The position numbers were made by a program, and so were the translations under genes. Of a stretch of 64,000 nucleotides of DNA, positions 53,701-62,221 are shown piece after piece (positions within the stretch are counted from its first letter, which is position 1; every line of letters starts with the position of its first letter). Source of the DNA: Roseomonas indoligenes (lineage in GTDB: Bacteria > Pseudomonadota > Alphaproteobacteria > Acetobacterales > Acetobacteraceae); assembly GCF_017813365.1 (NCBI RefSeq), contig NZ_JAGIZA010000001.1, positions 1 to 64,000 on the forward strand, in the 5' to 3' direction. The notes beneath the pieces were generated by a model that saw only the letters and a list, made by a program, of their open reading frames with translations, did no database searches and was not told the origin of the DNA.

Positions 53701-56700
53701 AGGGACCAGCTCTGCGGGTCCTGGCCGCGCACGAAGTCCATCAGGCGGCCGGGAACCGGCTCCACCGCGAGCAGGGTCCCGCCTTCCGCCAGGGCGGCGG
53801 CGAGGCCGTGCAGGATTCCGGTGGCGGTACCCCCGCGCGCGCCGGGATGCAGCCCGACGACGAGGTCCGCGACGACGGGCGGCGGGGCACCGCTGGCGGG
53901 GTCCCAGTCCACCGCCACCACCTCCGCCATCGGCTGGGCGGGGGGCTCGGGGCGCGTGTCGCCGGCCAGGATGTGGAGGATGCGGCGGCCGGAACGGGCG
54001 AGGCCGGCCGAAAGGTGACGGGTGAGGGCGGCGGGGCCGAGGTCGAGCACGCGGAGCGGGCGGTCGGCCGGCCAGGCGGCCGCCACGGCCGCGGCGGCAT
54101 CGGCCAGCACCTGGCCCATGCGGTCGAAGGCGCCCGATTCCTCGGGAACGCGGAGGCGGGCGGATTCCGGCGGCAGGTGGCCCGCCAGGGCCTCCGGCAG
54201 CCGCTCCGTCGCCTGGGCGATGATCGCGAGGTCCTGGGCCAGGGCGGGCCGCTCGATGAGGACGGAGCGCCAGATATCCTCCGGTGCCGGAAGATCCTCG
54301 GCGGGCAGCAGGCGCCAGCCCGGGCCCTCGGCAGCGGCCAGCCCGTCCTCCACCAGCGCGCGCAGCATGGCGACCGCATAAGGGGTGGAGGGCTGGATGA
54401 GGCCGTCGCCGGCGGCCGCGAAGCCGCGCGCCGTGGCGGCAGCGACATAGCCTTCCAGCAGCAGCGCGTACTCGGAGAGATCGAGGGATTCGTCGCGCGC
54501 CCCGGCGGCGCCGAGCGCAAGGTCCAGCGCGCGCCCGGGATCGGGGGCGGGCAGGAAGGGATCCAGGGCGGGTTGGTCCTCCAGCCGGAAAGCGGAAACC
54601 TCCGCCGCCTCGGCCCGGCCCAGGCGGGCGCGCTGGAACCAGACACCCTCGGCCAGCGCCACGGCGCGGCCCGCGGCATCGCCGAGCACCAGCCTGGCCT
54701 CCGCCGCGCGGCTGCCGGCATGGGTGAGGGCCAGGGCGGCGCGGGTGGCCGGGGCGGCGCCGCGCCGCAGCACCAGCCGCTCGAATCGCACGGGCACCAG
54801 CGCTTCGCCCGGGGTCTCGCCCAGGCGGTCCATCATCGGGCGGTCCCCGGCGCCGCCGCGGTCTGTCAGCAGGCCGATCAGGCCCTGCATCGCGCCGTCC
54901 AGCCGCACGGGGTGGAGGAGAAAGCCCTCGTCCGCCGGCGCCGAGGCAGGAAGGTCCAGCGACACCTCCGCCGAGCGGCCGCCGGCATTGATGGCGACGT
55001 GCTGGACCGGGCGGAAAGCCGGGCCGTAATCCAGGCCGCAGCGGGCGGCCACGGCGTGCAGCGCGGGCTCGGCCACGCCCCGGCCGCCCTCCGGCGCCGG
55101 GGGCAGTTCCGGCAGGGACCCCAGTGTCGCAGGGCGCAGCAGGCCGCGCGCGTGCAGGGACCAGGCCTCGCCGCTCATGCGGCGGCGGGATTCCAGGCGG
55201 AAGGTGCCGTCATCGGCCAGGCGGAAGCGGACCTCCTGGCTGCCGCCCTCCCGGTCGCCGGGCGGCACGGGCAGGGGGCGCAGGATCTGGAAGGCGGAGA
55301 GCTCCAGCGCCTCCGCTTCCGGGAAGCGGCGCGCGGCGGCGGCCAGCGCCATCTCCGCCATCCCCGCGGCGGGCATCACCGCCTCCTCGCCCAGCCGGTG
55401 GTCGGCCAGCCAGGGCAGCAGGGCGGAATCCACGTTGCGCGTCCAGTGGGCGAAGCCCTCCGCCGGATCGGATTCGCGGCGGAAGCCCAGCAGGGGGTGG
55501 TCCAGCACCGGGTCGTGCAGCCGGTAGGACTCCGCCGTATCGGGATACCAGTGCCGCCGCCGGACATAGGGGGTGGGGGGCAGGCCGCGCCGCAGGGCGG
55601 GGCCGGCGAAGGCGGGGGCCCCCCGCGGATCGGCGCCCGCCGCCGTCGCGCGGTCCGCGATGCCGGGAATGGGATCGCCCGGCAGGTCGCGCTTGGAGAG
55701 GGTGGCGAGGATCGGCGCCTCGGCCTTGGCGGCGCGCAGGGCCTCTCGCAGGTAGGATTGCAGGATGGGGTGAGGGCCGACCTCGATCACCGGCCGCGCA
55801 CCGAGCCGCCCGGCCTCCGCCGCCGCATCGGCGAAGCGCACGGGCGCGCGCAGGTTGCGCCACCAGTACGTGGCGTCCGCCATCCCTTCCAGGAGCCCGC
55901 CGGTGACGGTGGAGAGGAAGGGCAGGCGCGGTGCGGCGGGCTGCAGCCCGGCCAGGGATTCGCGCAGGCTTCCCTCCACCTCGTCCATGGCGGCGGAGTG
56001 GAAGGCGTAGTCCAGGTCCAGCGGGATGATCGTGTGCCGGTCCCGCCGGGCGGCGGCCACGAGGCGGGCGATGGCCTCCGCCGGTCCCGCCACGGTCAGG
56101 GCGCGCGGCGCGTTGCGGGCGGCGATCTCCAGCCCCGGGCCGCACTCGGCGAGGAGGGGCAGCGCCTCCTCCTCGGAGGTGTTGAAGGCCGCCATGCGGC
56201 CCCGGCCCCGCGTGCGCGCCTGCGCGGTGGAGCGGGCGACGATGAGGCGGGCGGCACCGCCCAGGTCCAGGATGCCGGCGGCCAGCGCCGCGGCGACCTC
56301 GCCGACGGAGTGGCCGAGCACGAGGGCGGGGGTGATCCCTTCCCCTGCCAGGGCGGCGACGAGGCCGTGCTGCACGGCGAACAGAGCGGGCTGGGCGACT
56401 TCCGTCGCGGCCAGGGCCTCGGCGGTGATGCCGTCCGCCAGGGCGGCGGCGACGGACCAGCCGAGGCGCGGGGTCAGCTCGGCGTCCGCGGCCTCCACCG
56501 CCTCCCGGAAGGGGCGGGAATGCGCCATCGCCTCGCGCGCCATGCCCGGAAACTGGGAGCCGTTGCCGGAGAAGGCGAAGGCGGGGCCGGCCGCGCCCGC
56601 CGCCGTGGGGGCAACGCCCTGGATTCCGGCGGGCTCGCCCTCCGCGTAGGAGGCCAGCTGGTCCGCGAGGGAGGCGGCGTCCCCGCGCATGACCAGACGG

Positions 56701-58226
56701 TGAGGGTGCAGGTCGCGGTGGCGGGCCAAGCCCCGCAGCATCGCCGGGGCGTCCTCCGGCCGGGCGCGCAGGGCGGCCGACCAGGACCGCGCGGCAGCCG
56801 GCAGCGCCTCGGAGGAGCGGGCGGAGAGGACCAGGGGCGGCAGCGCCGCGGCCGGCCCGGCCTCGGCGGGACGGGCGGCGGTGACCGGCGGCGGGGCGAG
56901 GAAAAGGGACGCGTTGGTGCCGCCGAAGCCGAAGGAATTCACCCCGATCACGGGCGCGCGGCCGGGCAGCGGCTCCCGCGCCGTGGGGACGCGGATGTTG
57001 AGTGCCTCGAAGTCGATCCGCGGGTTCGGGGTGTCGAAATGCAGGTTCGGCGGGATCTCCCGCTTCTCCAGCATCAGCAGAGCCTTGATGAGGCCGGCCA
57101 TGCCGGAGGCGGTCTCCAGGTGGCCGATATTCGACTTCACCGAGCCGACGGGCAGCGGCACCGGGCGGATGCCGGCTGCCCGCGCCGAGAGGACGCTGCC
57201 GATCGCGGTGGCCTCAACCGGGTCGCCGGCCTGGGTGCCGGTGCCATGGGCCTCAAAATAGGTCACGCGGGACGGGGCCACCCCGGCCTCGTCCAGCACC
57301 TGGCGGATCAGGGCGGCCTGGGCCTGGGGATCGGGAAGGGAGAGGCCGATGGAGCGGCCCACCGAGTTCACTCCCGCGGCCAGGATCACGCCGCGGATGA
57401 AGTCCCCGTCCGCCAGCGCGGCGCCGAGGGGCTTGAGCACCACCGCCCCCGCGCCCTCGCCGCGCACGTAGCCGTCGGCGCCCGCCGAGAAGACGTGGCA
57501 GCGCCCGGTGGGGGAGAGCATGGAGGCGCGGGAGAAGCCGGTGAACGGGTAGGGCGAGAGGAGGAGCTGCACGCCACCCACCAGGGCCGCCTCGATCCGG
57601 CCGGCGCGCAGCGCGTCCACGGCATGGGAGAGGGCGACGAGGGAGGAGGAGCAGGCGGTGTCGATCGTCTGCGCCCCGCCGCGCAGGTCGAAGACGTTGG
57701 TGATCCGGTTCCCCAGGATGGAGAGGGTGTTGCCGGTCATGAAATAGCGGTCGAGGCTCGCCGGATCCGACAGCCGCAGCTCGGCATAGTCCGTGGAGGA
57801 CCCGCCGACGAAGACGCCGATCTCCCGCCCCGCGACGGAGGATGCGGGCCAGCCCGCATCCTCGAGCGCCTCGGAGACGACCTCCAGCAGGACGCGCTGC
57901 TGCGGGTCGGCCTCCGACACCTCGCGGGGGGAGAGGCCGAAATGCGGGGCGTCGAAGCCCGCTATGTCGCCGAGATGGCCGGCGGCGAAGGTGTAGGAGC
58001 GGCCTGGCTCGCTGCGGTTGGGGTGGTAGAACCAGTCCTGGCTGAAGCGGTCCGCCGGCAGGGTGGAGACGGCGTCCCGCCCCTCGGCAAGGAGGGACCA
58101 GAAGGAATCCAGGTCGGGCGCGCCGGGGAAGCGGCAGGCGGCGCCAACCACGGCGATGGGCTCGGCGCGGAGCGGCCGCGGGCGCGCGCCGTTCTCCGCC
58201 TTCGGGCGGGTGGGGCGGCGGTTCAT
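50775..58226 (-). CDS. Highly reducing iterative-type I polyketide synthase (RkpA-like)
   Basis: A 2483-residue single-module synthase. Domains: ketosynthase about 20-440 (Cys near 193 in DTACSSS, His in EAHGTGT near 327 and NIGHLE); acyltransferase about 560-870 (GHSVGE near 640); dehydratase about 915-1190 (DHRLGEEAVMP near 943); a degenerate methyltransferase-like region about 1390-1560 with no good SAM loop; a structural ketoreductase half; enoylreductase about 1770-2070 (VHGGAGAVG near 1893); ketoreductase about 2075-2290 (GGTSGFG); acyl carrier about 2370-2450 (LGLDSLGG). No thioesterase. Length and layout resemble RkpA. The start overlaps the upstream glycosyltransferase stop as ATGA. 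Confidence 0.9.
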   Translation of the reverse strand: MNRRPTRPKAENGARPRPLRAEPIAVVGAACRFPGAPDLDSFWSLLAEGRDAVSTLPADRFSQDWFYHPNRSEPGRSYTFAAGHLGDIAGFDAPHFGLSPREVSEADPQQRVLLEVVSEALEDAGWPASSVAGREIGVFVGGSSTDYAELRLSDPASLDRYFMTGNTLSILGNRITNVFDLRGGAQTIDTACSSSLVALSHAVDALRAGRIEAALVGGVQLLLSPYPFTGFSRASMLSPTGRCHVFSAGADGYVRGEGAGAVVLKPLGAALADGDFIRGVILAAGVNSVGRSIGLSLPDPQAQAALIRQVLDEAGVAPSRVTYFEAHGTGTQAGDPVEATAIGSVLSARAAGIRPVPLPVGSVKSNIGHLETASGMAGLIKALLMLEKREIPPNLHFDTPNPRIDFEALNIRVPTAREPLPGRAPVIGVNSFGFGGTNASLFLAPPPVTAARPAEAGPAAALPPLVLSARSSEALPAAARSWSAALRARPEDAPAMLRGLARHRDLHPHRLVMRGDAASLADQLASYAEGEPAGIQGVAPTAAGAAGPAFAFSGNGSQFPGMAREAMAHSRPFREAVEAADAELTPRLGWSVAAALADGITAEALAATEVAQPALFAVQHGLVAALAGEGITPALVLGHSVGEVAAALAAGILDLGGAARLIVARSTAQARTRGRGRMAAFNTSEEEALPLLAECGPGLEIAARNAPRALTVAGPAEAIARLVAAARRDRHTIIPLDLDYAFHSAAMDEVEGSLRESLAGLQPAAPRLPFLSTVTGGLLEGMADATYWWRNLRAPVRFADAAAEAGRLGARPVIEVGPHPILQSYLREALRAAKAEAPILATLSKRDLPGDPIPGIADRATAAGADPRGAPAFAGPALRRGLPPTPYVRRRHWYPDTAESYRLHDPVLDHPLLGFRRESDPAEGFAHWTRNVDSALLPWLADHRLGEEAVMPAAGMAEMALAAAARRFPEAEALELSAFQILRPLPVPPGDREGGSQEVRFRLADDGTFRLESRRRMSGEAWSLHARGLLRPATLGSLPELPPAPEGGRGVAEPALHAVAARCGLDYGPAFRPVQHVAINAGGRSAEVSLDLPASAPADEGFLLHPVRLDGAMQGLIGLLTDRGGAGDRPMMDRLGETPGEALVPVRFERLVLRRGAAPATRAALALTHAGSRAAEARLVLGDAAGRAVALAEGVWFQRARLGRAEAAEVSAFRLEDQPALDPFLPAPDPGRALDLALGAAGARDESLDLSEYALLLEGYVAAATARGFAAAGDGLIQPSTPYAVAMLRALVEDGLAAAEGPGWRLLPAEDLPAPEDIWRSVLIERPALAQDLAIIAQATERLPEALAGHLPPESARLRVPEESGAFDRMGQVLADAAAAVAAAWPADRPLRVLDLGPAALTRHLSAGLARSGRRILHILAGDTRPEPPAQPMAEVVAVDWDPASGAPPPVVADLVVGLHPGARGGTATGILHGLAAALAEGGTLLAVEPVPGRLMDFVRGQDPQSWSLPALPGADAWRDALAAEGWAAPRAEPLLCSPWAALLVAAQRPAPAPAIPAATSGQRFVLLADSGAAPLGEALGAALSKAGAVVESHRLEDASALPPRALRGAAVVAVANPAGPAEVAPLATSLAGITKIAAAASGSCAGFTLLAQGGGMTAAAEAVRALGRVLANEMPELAPRRILVDAALAPAAAARRLVPELLAHGSEPEVILGLSSRRVPRVAQEGLFYGPVQGPLCRPPQPGPAARLAVRQPGALASLAWEPMEPLPTPGHGEVRLRVEAAGLNFRDLMWAQGLLPEETLKDGFAGAGLGMECAGVVMEAGPGVPFHPGTRVFGFAPRALAGAVLTRAEALAPIPEGLTSTAAATIPVAFLTAVYALETCAGIAPGERVLVHGGAGAVGLAALQVAQAAGAQVAMTAGTEAKRAFLRAAGADLVLDSRAAGFDDALRRHWPDGVDVVLNSLAGEAMERSIALVKPFGRFIELGKRDYAEDRRIAVRPFRRNVTYFGVDVDQLPKARPAEAARLLESIRGRLASGDFRPLPYARRAAEEAEGAFRLLQASGHIGKIVVLPPREEEPRPAAWSPRSGGTILVTGGTSGFGLECAKWLAAHGAERIALVSRRGPATPGAPEAVTALASLGARASLHAADVAHRPSLSALLAELRAEGPITGVVHAATVLDDGAAGAMDAARFAALLGPKLVGAENLDRLTAEDPLDLFLLFSSATTAFGNPGQANYVAANAGLEALARRRRARGRPALAVGWGPIADAGILAREEETARTLARRLGVEPMAARDALEALPGLIAAGHPVVCLARVAWKRAGTALPVLREPAFAALRGRAEETDADIADMRAHLMALPTAEAQALLARIGAEELGRILRLPPESIGADVPVARLGLDSLGGLELRGALEARLGMAVPLSAVTEDLTVAGLAARMVDGLSGGAREAQLNSLLGQFEPGSSAPGPDTLTPEPTPADAATLPDRAGAT

Positions 58227-59569
58227 GTCGGGCCCGTGCTGCGGCTGTGGCTCAGGGCGGCCCGGTCGCGCAGCGCGCGCGGGCGCAGCCAGGAAGGCAG
58301 GGTGGCGCGCAGGAGACGCGCGCGCCCGGAGGTGCGAGCCAGCCGGCACAGCACCTCGTCCACCCGGGCGAAGTGCTCGTCCCAGCGCGGCGCGCGCCAG
58401 CCGGCGAGGCGCGCGAGCTGAGCTTCCCGGGCCTGGCTGTCGGTTTGCATGTAGTCGAGGATGGCGGAGCGCCAGGCGATGCCGTCCAGCGGGTCCAGGT
58501 AGTCCGGCACCTCGCCGCCGACCTCGCGCAGGGCGGGCAGGTCGGAGCAGATGGCGGGCACGCCAAGGGCCAGCGCCTCGGCCAGCGGCAGGCCGTAGCC
58601 CTCCGCGAAGGAGGGGAAGAGCAAGGCGCGGGCGCCGCGCAGGATCTCCCACACCTCGCGGTCCGCCACTTGGCCAACCTCGCGCACGGTGCCGCGGAGC
58701 GCGTCGCAGCGCTCCAGGATGTCCACCACGTTCTCGTTCTCCCAGCCGCGACGCCCGACCACGAGGAGGTGGGGCGTGCGCTGGCCCATGCGCCGGGCCA
58801 GGTCGCGCCAGAGATGGAGCAGGAGGAGGTGGTTCTTGCGCGGCTCGATCGTGCCGAGCACGACGAAGTAGGGCTCGGCCGGCAGGGCCGGGTTAGGAGC
58901 CGGCGGCGGCTCGATCCCGAGCGGGGCGACCATCACCGGCGGCGGGATGTCCCGCACGCGCAGGTGCGGGCGCAGCGCCGCCTCCGTATCGGCCGAGTTC
59001 ACGATGATGGCGTCCGCCAGGGCCGCGGTGGTGGCGATGCGCCGGAGGTGCCGCTCCGCCTGGCCGGGGCGGGCGTATTCGGGGTGGGTGGCGGGGATGA
59101 GGTCGTGGATAAGGGGGACGAAGGCGCAACCCGCCTCCCGCATCATCCGGATCGGCCGGTCCCGTTCCAGCGCGCGGTGGGAGACGAGGAGGAAGGCCTT
59201 CGGGTCCGGCTCCTTCAGGCGCCGGGCCAGTTGCCGCTGGCCGAGGCCGCCCATGACGCGCCAGCGAAGGCTGGCGGAGAGGCGGCGGGCGCGGGCGGCG
59301 TCGCGGGCGCCCGGATCGGTCTGCCCCCAGGCGCGGGCGAGGATGGCCACGTAGCCCACCACGGCGCGCCAGGGCAGCGCCACGTAGTCACCCGCGAGCG
59401 CCTGGGCGACGAAGGTGCAGCTGCCTTCCGGCATGGCCGCCCAGCGGCGGGCATAGGCCATCTCCACGCGGTCGATGCCCGAGGGCGCGACCTTGGCGCT
59501 GCATGCCAGCAAGCGGGAGATGTCGAGCACGATGTGCGGCGGCCGATCCGCCGGCCGGGCTTCGGGCAT
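58223..59569 (-). CDS. Glycosyltransferase family 4, first gene of the PKS operon
   Basis: A 448-residue GT-B enzyme. The donor domain has YFVVLGTIEPRKNHLLLL, LLVVGRRGWENENV and SFAEGYGLPLAEALALG, typical of GT4. The acceptor domain begins IVLDISRLLACSAKVAPSGIDRVE. I start at ATG 59569, which has AGGAAA seven bases upstream. The ATG at 59599 would start almost at the proposed transcription start and has no ribosome site. It overlaps the PKS start, so the glycosylated product and the polyketide are probably used in one pathway. Confidence 0.85.
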   Translation of the reverse strand: MPEARPADRPPHIVLDISRLLACSAKVAPSGIDRVEMAYARRWAAMPEGSCTFVAQALAGDYVALPWRAVVGYVAILARAWGQTDPGARDAARARRLSASLRWRVMGGLGQRQLARRLKEPDPKAFLLVSHRALERDRPIRMMREAGCAFVPLIHDLIPATHPEYARPGQAERHLRRIATTAALADAIIVNSADTEAALRPHLRVRDIPPPVMVAPLGIEPPPAPNPALPAEPYFVVLGTIEPRKNHLLLLHLWRDLARRMGQRTPHLLVVGRRGWENENVVDILERCDALRGTVREVGQVADREVWEILRGARALLFPSFAEGYGLPLAEALALGVPAICSDLPALREVGGEVPDYLDPLDGIAWRSAILDYMQTDSQAREAQLARLAGWRAPRWDEHFARVDEVLCRLARTSGRARLLRATLPSWLRPRALRDRAALSHSRSTGPT

Positions 59570-59615
59570 CAAGTTTTCCTGGCCGTGAGGCACCCACATG
59601 TCCTGTCCCAGGGAA

Positions 59616-59645
59616 TTTATCTTTTACTGCAACTCAGGGGTGTAA
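59616..59645 (-). promoter_or_regulatory. Possible promoter of the PKS operon
   Basis: On the minus strand TTACAC (59645-59640) and GATAAA (59621-59616), 18 bases apart, resemble -35 and -10 boxes in the AT-richer part of the 321-base space before the chosen start (59569). Transcription would begin near 59609. This is a pattern match only. Confidence 0.3.
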
Positions 59646-59890
59646 GGCCATCACCTTTGTAAGCCAGTGGTAAAGCGGTGAAGGCCGAAGCAGCACGGGT
59701 GGAAATCCCGGCCCGGTTCTTGGCAGAACTGCGGGCGGATATCAGGAGACCCCCTGCCGGCACTCTGACAGACCCGATCACGTCTTCGCGATCTGGCATT
59801 TTACTGTGCCGCGCCCCTGTCCGTTGCCCTTCCCTCGCCGCCAAGCGCTTCCCGTCCCATTCTGGCCGCTTACCAGGAGGAGAGGCGTGA

Positions 59891-60652
59891 ATGGCGGAGC
59901 GGCGGATCCTGATCACCGGGGCGTCCAGCGGGATCGGAGCGGCGGCGGCACGGGCCATGGCCGGGCCGGGTGTCGCCATCGCGGTGCATTGCCGGGGCAA
60001 CCGGGCTGGGGCGGAGGCCGTGGCGACCGATCTGCGCGCCGCCGGCGCCGAGGCGGTGGTGCTGACGGGCGACCTGACGGAGCCGGCAACCCCCGCACGG
60101 CTGGTGGATGAAGCCGTGGCGGCCTTCGGCGGGCTGGAGGTCGTGGTCGCCAATGCCGGCTTCGCCGACCGGACGCAGATCGGGGCGATGACGGACGAGA
60201 ATTTCGCCCGCAGCGCCGACACGATCCTCTGGGGCTTCATGCGCCTGGCGCGGGCGGCGGGGCCCCACCTGCTGCGGGCCGGGGAGGCAGGAAGCGCTGC
60301 CCGGATGATCGCCGTCTCCTCCTTCGTGGCGCACCTGTTCCGCACGGATGCCGCGACCTTCCCCGCCAGCGCGGCGGCCAAGGCAGGGGTGGAGGCGCTG
60401 GTGCGTTCCCTGGCTATCGAGTGGGCGCCGCACGTCACGGTCAACGCGGTGGTGCCCGGCTTCACCCAGAAGGACCCGGGCGCCCATGTCGCCCTGGAGG
60501 CGCCGGCCTGGGAGGCGATCCTGGCCCGCATCCCGCTGCGGCGGCTGGGACAGCCGGCCGATGTCGCGGCCGCCGTGGCCTTCCTGGCCGGGGTGGGCGG
60601 GGCCTACATCACCGGGCAGGCGCTGCATGTCAGTGGTGGGGTGGTGATCTGA
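59891..60652 (+). CDS. Short-chain dehydrogenase-like protein without catalytic Tyr
   Basis: A 253-residue classical SDR. The cofactor motif is LITGASSGIGAAAA near 8-20, VVANAG at 86-91 is the NAG motif, and Ser143/144 keep the catalytic serine. The usual YxxxK reads SAAAK (160-164), so the Tyr is Ser160; Phe157 is the nearest aromatic residue. The end VGGAYITGQALHVSGG is normal. It has a strong AGGAGG ribosome site. It is divergent from the PKS operon and could be the counterpart of the SDR RkpH, reducing the ketone of the lipid, but loss of Tyr makes ordinary reductase activity doubtful. Confidence 0.8.
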   Translation: MAERRILITGASSGIGAAAARAMAGPGVAIAVHCRGNRAGAEAVATDLRAAGAEAVVLTGDLTEPATPARLVDEAVAAFGGLEVVVANAGFADRTQIGAMTDENFARSADTILWGFMRLARAAGPHLLRAGEAGSAARMIAVSSFVAHLFRTDAATFPASAAAKAGVEALVRSLAIEWAPHVTVNAVVPGFTQKDPGAHVALEAPAWEAILARIPLRRLGQPADVAAAVAFLAGVGGAYITGQALHVSGGVVI

Positions 60653-60672
60653 AGGTCTGATCTGTCCGGGGG

Positions 60673-60692
60673 CAGGGGGGCGCTGCCCCCTG
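60673..60692 (+). terminator. Weak hairpin terminator after the SDR gene
   Basis: CAGGGGGG and CCCCCTG form a GC stem around a short loop 20 bases past the stop. No T run follows. It would end the SDR transcript before the repeated element. Confidence 0.4.
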
Positions 60693-60761
60693 AACCTGCA
60701 TCAGGCTGCCGCGGGACTGACTGGATACGCTAGCCGCGGTGATCGGGGTTGATCCCAACCT

Positions 60762-60881
60762 TTGCAATCGCCTCGACTCCACGAGCCGAGGCGCACCGTC
60801 AGTCGGGCAAGCCCAAAGCCCAGAAAAAGATGATGGTGAGGGGCCCGGGGAGAGGAAGAATTCCTTCTTCCTCTCCCCGGG
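60762..60881 (-). repeat. Two-hairpin intergenic element, copy C
   Basis: It lies between the SDR and converging pobA. TTGCAATCGCCTCG at 60762 leads into hairpin 1 (60771-60791). On the plus strand the stem has an A-C mismatch, but on the minus strand the same position forms a G-T pair, hinting that minus-strand RNA is the folded form. The linker has CAGAAAAAGATGATG. Hairpin 2 (60844-60881) is a perfect 17-base-pair stem 11 bases behind the pobA stop, then C-rich sequence and CATCTTTTTC on the minus strand. Confidence 0.82.
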
Positions 60882-60892
60882 ACAGACCGCCC

Positions 60893-62086
60893 TCAGAAAG
60901 GCAGCCCGACATAGTTTTCCGCCACCGCCGCCTGGGCGTTGCGCGAGCCCGCGAGGAAGTCCAGGTCGGCCATGCGGATACGGTGCTCGAAGGGGGTCTC
61001 GGCCGCGTCCACGTGCAGCATGGTGGTCATCATCCAACTGAAGCGCTCGGCCTTCCAGATGCGGCGCAGGGCGGTTGCGGGATAGGCATCCAGCCCCGAT
61101 TCATCGCCGCGCCGCAGGGCGGCCTCCAATGCGCGGGACAGGACGAGGACGTCGGCCACCGCCAGGTTCAGTCCCTTGGCGCCGGTGGGCGGCACGATGT
61201 GGGCGGCATCCCCGGCGAGGAAGAGGCGGCCGCGGCGCATCGTCTCGCAGACGAAGCTGCGGAGGGGGATGATGCCCTTCTGGAAGATCCGGCCATCCGC
61301 CAGCTTCCAGTCGCCGGCGGTCTCCAGGCGGCGGTGCAGGGCGGCCCAGATGCGCTCGTCCGGCCAGTTCGCGATGTCGTCGCGCGGATCGCACTGGATG
61401 TAGAGGCGCTGGATCTCCGGCGTGCGGGTGGTGAGGAGCGCGAAGCCCTCCTCATGCCGGGCGTAGATCAGCTCGTGCCAGGAAAGGGGGGCATGGGCGA
61501 GGATGCCGAGCCAGCCGAAGGGGTAGGTGCGGTCGTATTCCCGGCGCTCGGCGGCGGGGATGGCGCGGCGGCCGGGGCCATGGAAGCCGTCCGCGCCCAC
61601 CACGTAGTCGCAGGACAACTCGTCCGGCGTGCCGTCCGGGTGGCGGAAGGCGATGCGGGGCCGGTCCGTCTCGATGTCGTGGAAGGCCGTGTCGGAGACG
61701 CCGAAATGGATCCTGCCGCCATCGGCCAGGCGAGCGGCGATGAGGTCGATCAGCACCTCGTGCTGCGGGTAGAGGGTGACGCGCTTGCCGCCCGTGAGTT
61801 CGTCCAGCGGCAGGTGGAAGCGCGTGGCGCCGTACTGCAGGGTGATGCCGTCATGCGCGTGGCCCTCCCGCGCCATGCGGTCGCCGAGGCCCATGTCGCG
61901 CATCAGCTCCGTGACCCAGTGCTCCAGCAGGCCGGCGCGGATGGTGCCCTCCACCGCCTCGCGCGTGCGGCTCTCCACGATCACGCTCTCGATGCCCGCG
62001 CGGTGGAGGAGATGGGCGAGGAAAAGTCCGGCAGGGCCGCAGCCGACAATCCCGACCTGGGTGCGCGTGAAGTTCCGCTGGGACAT
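60893..62086 (-). CDS. pobA: 4-hydroxybenzoate 3-monooxygenase
   Basis: A 397-residue FAD monooxygenase. FAD motifs: VGIVGCGPAGLFLAHLL near residue 11, YVVGADGFHG near 160 and FLAGDAAHIVPPTGAKGLNLA near 285. RAGLLEHW and YGATRFHLPLD fit the PobA substrate pocket. It makes protocatechuate from 4-hydroxybenzoate with NADPH. No protocatechuate ring-cleavage genes or PobR lie in the window. The start is set at MSQRNFTR. It adds a third aromatic-acid entry point besides the gentisate and Rieske systems. Confidence 0.92.
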   Translation of the reverse strand: MSQRNFTRTQVGIVGCGPAGLFLAHLLHRAGIESVIVESRTREAVEGTIRAGLLEHWVTELMRDMGLGDRMAREGHAHDGITLQYGATRFHLPLDELTGGKRVTLYPQHEVLIDLIAARLADGGRIHFGVSDTAFHDIETDRPRIAFRHPDGTPDELSCDYVVGADGFHGPGRRAIPAAERREYDRTYPFGWLGILAHAPLSWHELIYARHEEGFALLTTRTPEIQRLYIQCDPRDDIANWPDERIWAALHRRLETAGDWKLADGRIFQKGIIPLRSFVCETMRRGRLFLAGDAAHIVPPTGAKGLNLAVADVLVLSRALEAALRRGDESGLDAYPATALRRIWKAERFSWMMTTMLHVDAAETPFEHRIRMADLDFLAGSRNAQAAVAENYVGLPF

Positions 62087-62221
62087 TCCGGACCTGTTGT
62101 TCTGGCTTGGACGACCGTTGGATATCGAACCATTCCCCGCCGCGGCAAGGGTGGGCGGCGCCAGCTTGCGGGGGCCGGGGCGGCGCGGCAAGACAGGGGC
62201 AAGGACATGGAGGAGCGCCCG

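Noticed and set aside
52740-58421. A plus-strand open frame of 1893 codons opposite the PKS gene
   Set aside because: It is rich in Gly, Arg, Ala and Gln with no domain. In such GC-rich DNA the antisense frame of a long gene often lacks stops. The minus-strand frame has all PKS motifs.
59678-59890. 70-codon plus-strand frame before the SDR gene
   Set aside because: It is not preceded by a ribosome site, fills the divergent promoter region and has no protein character.
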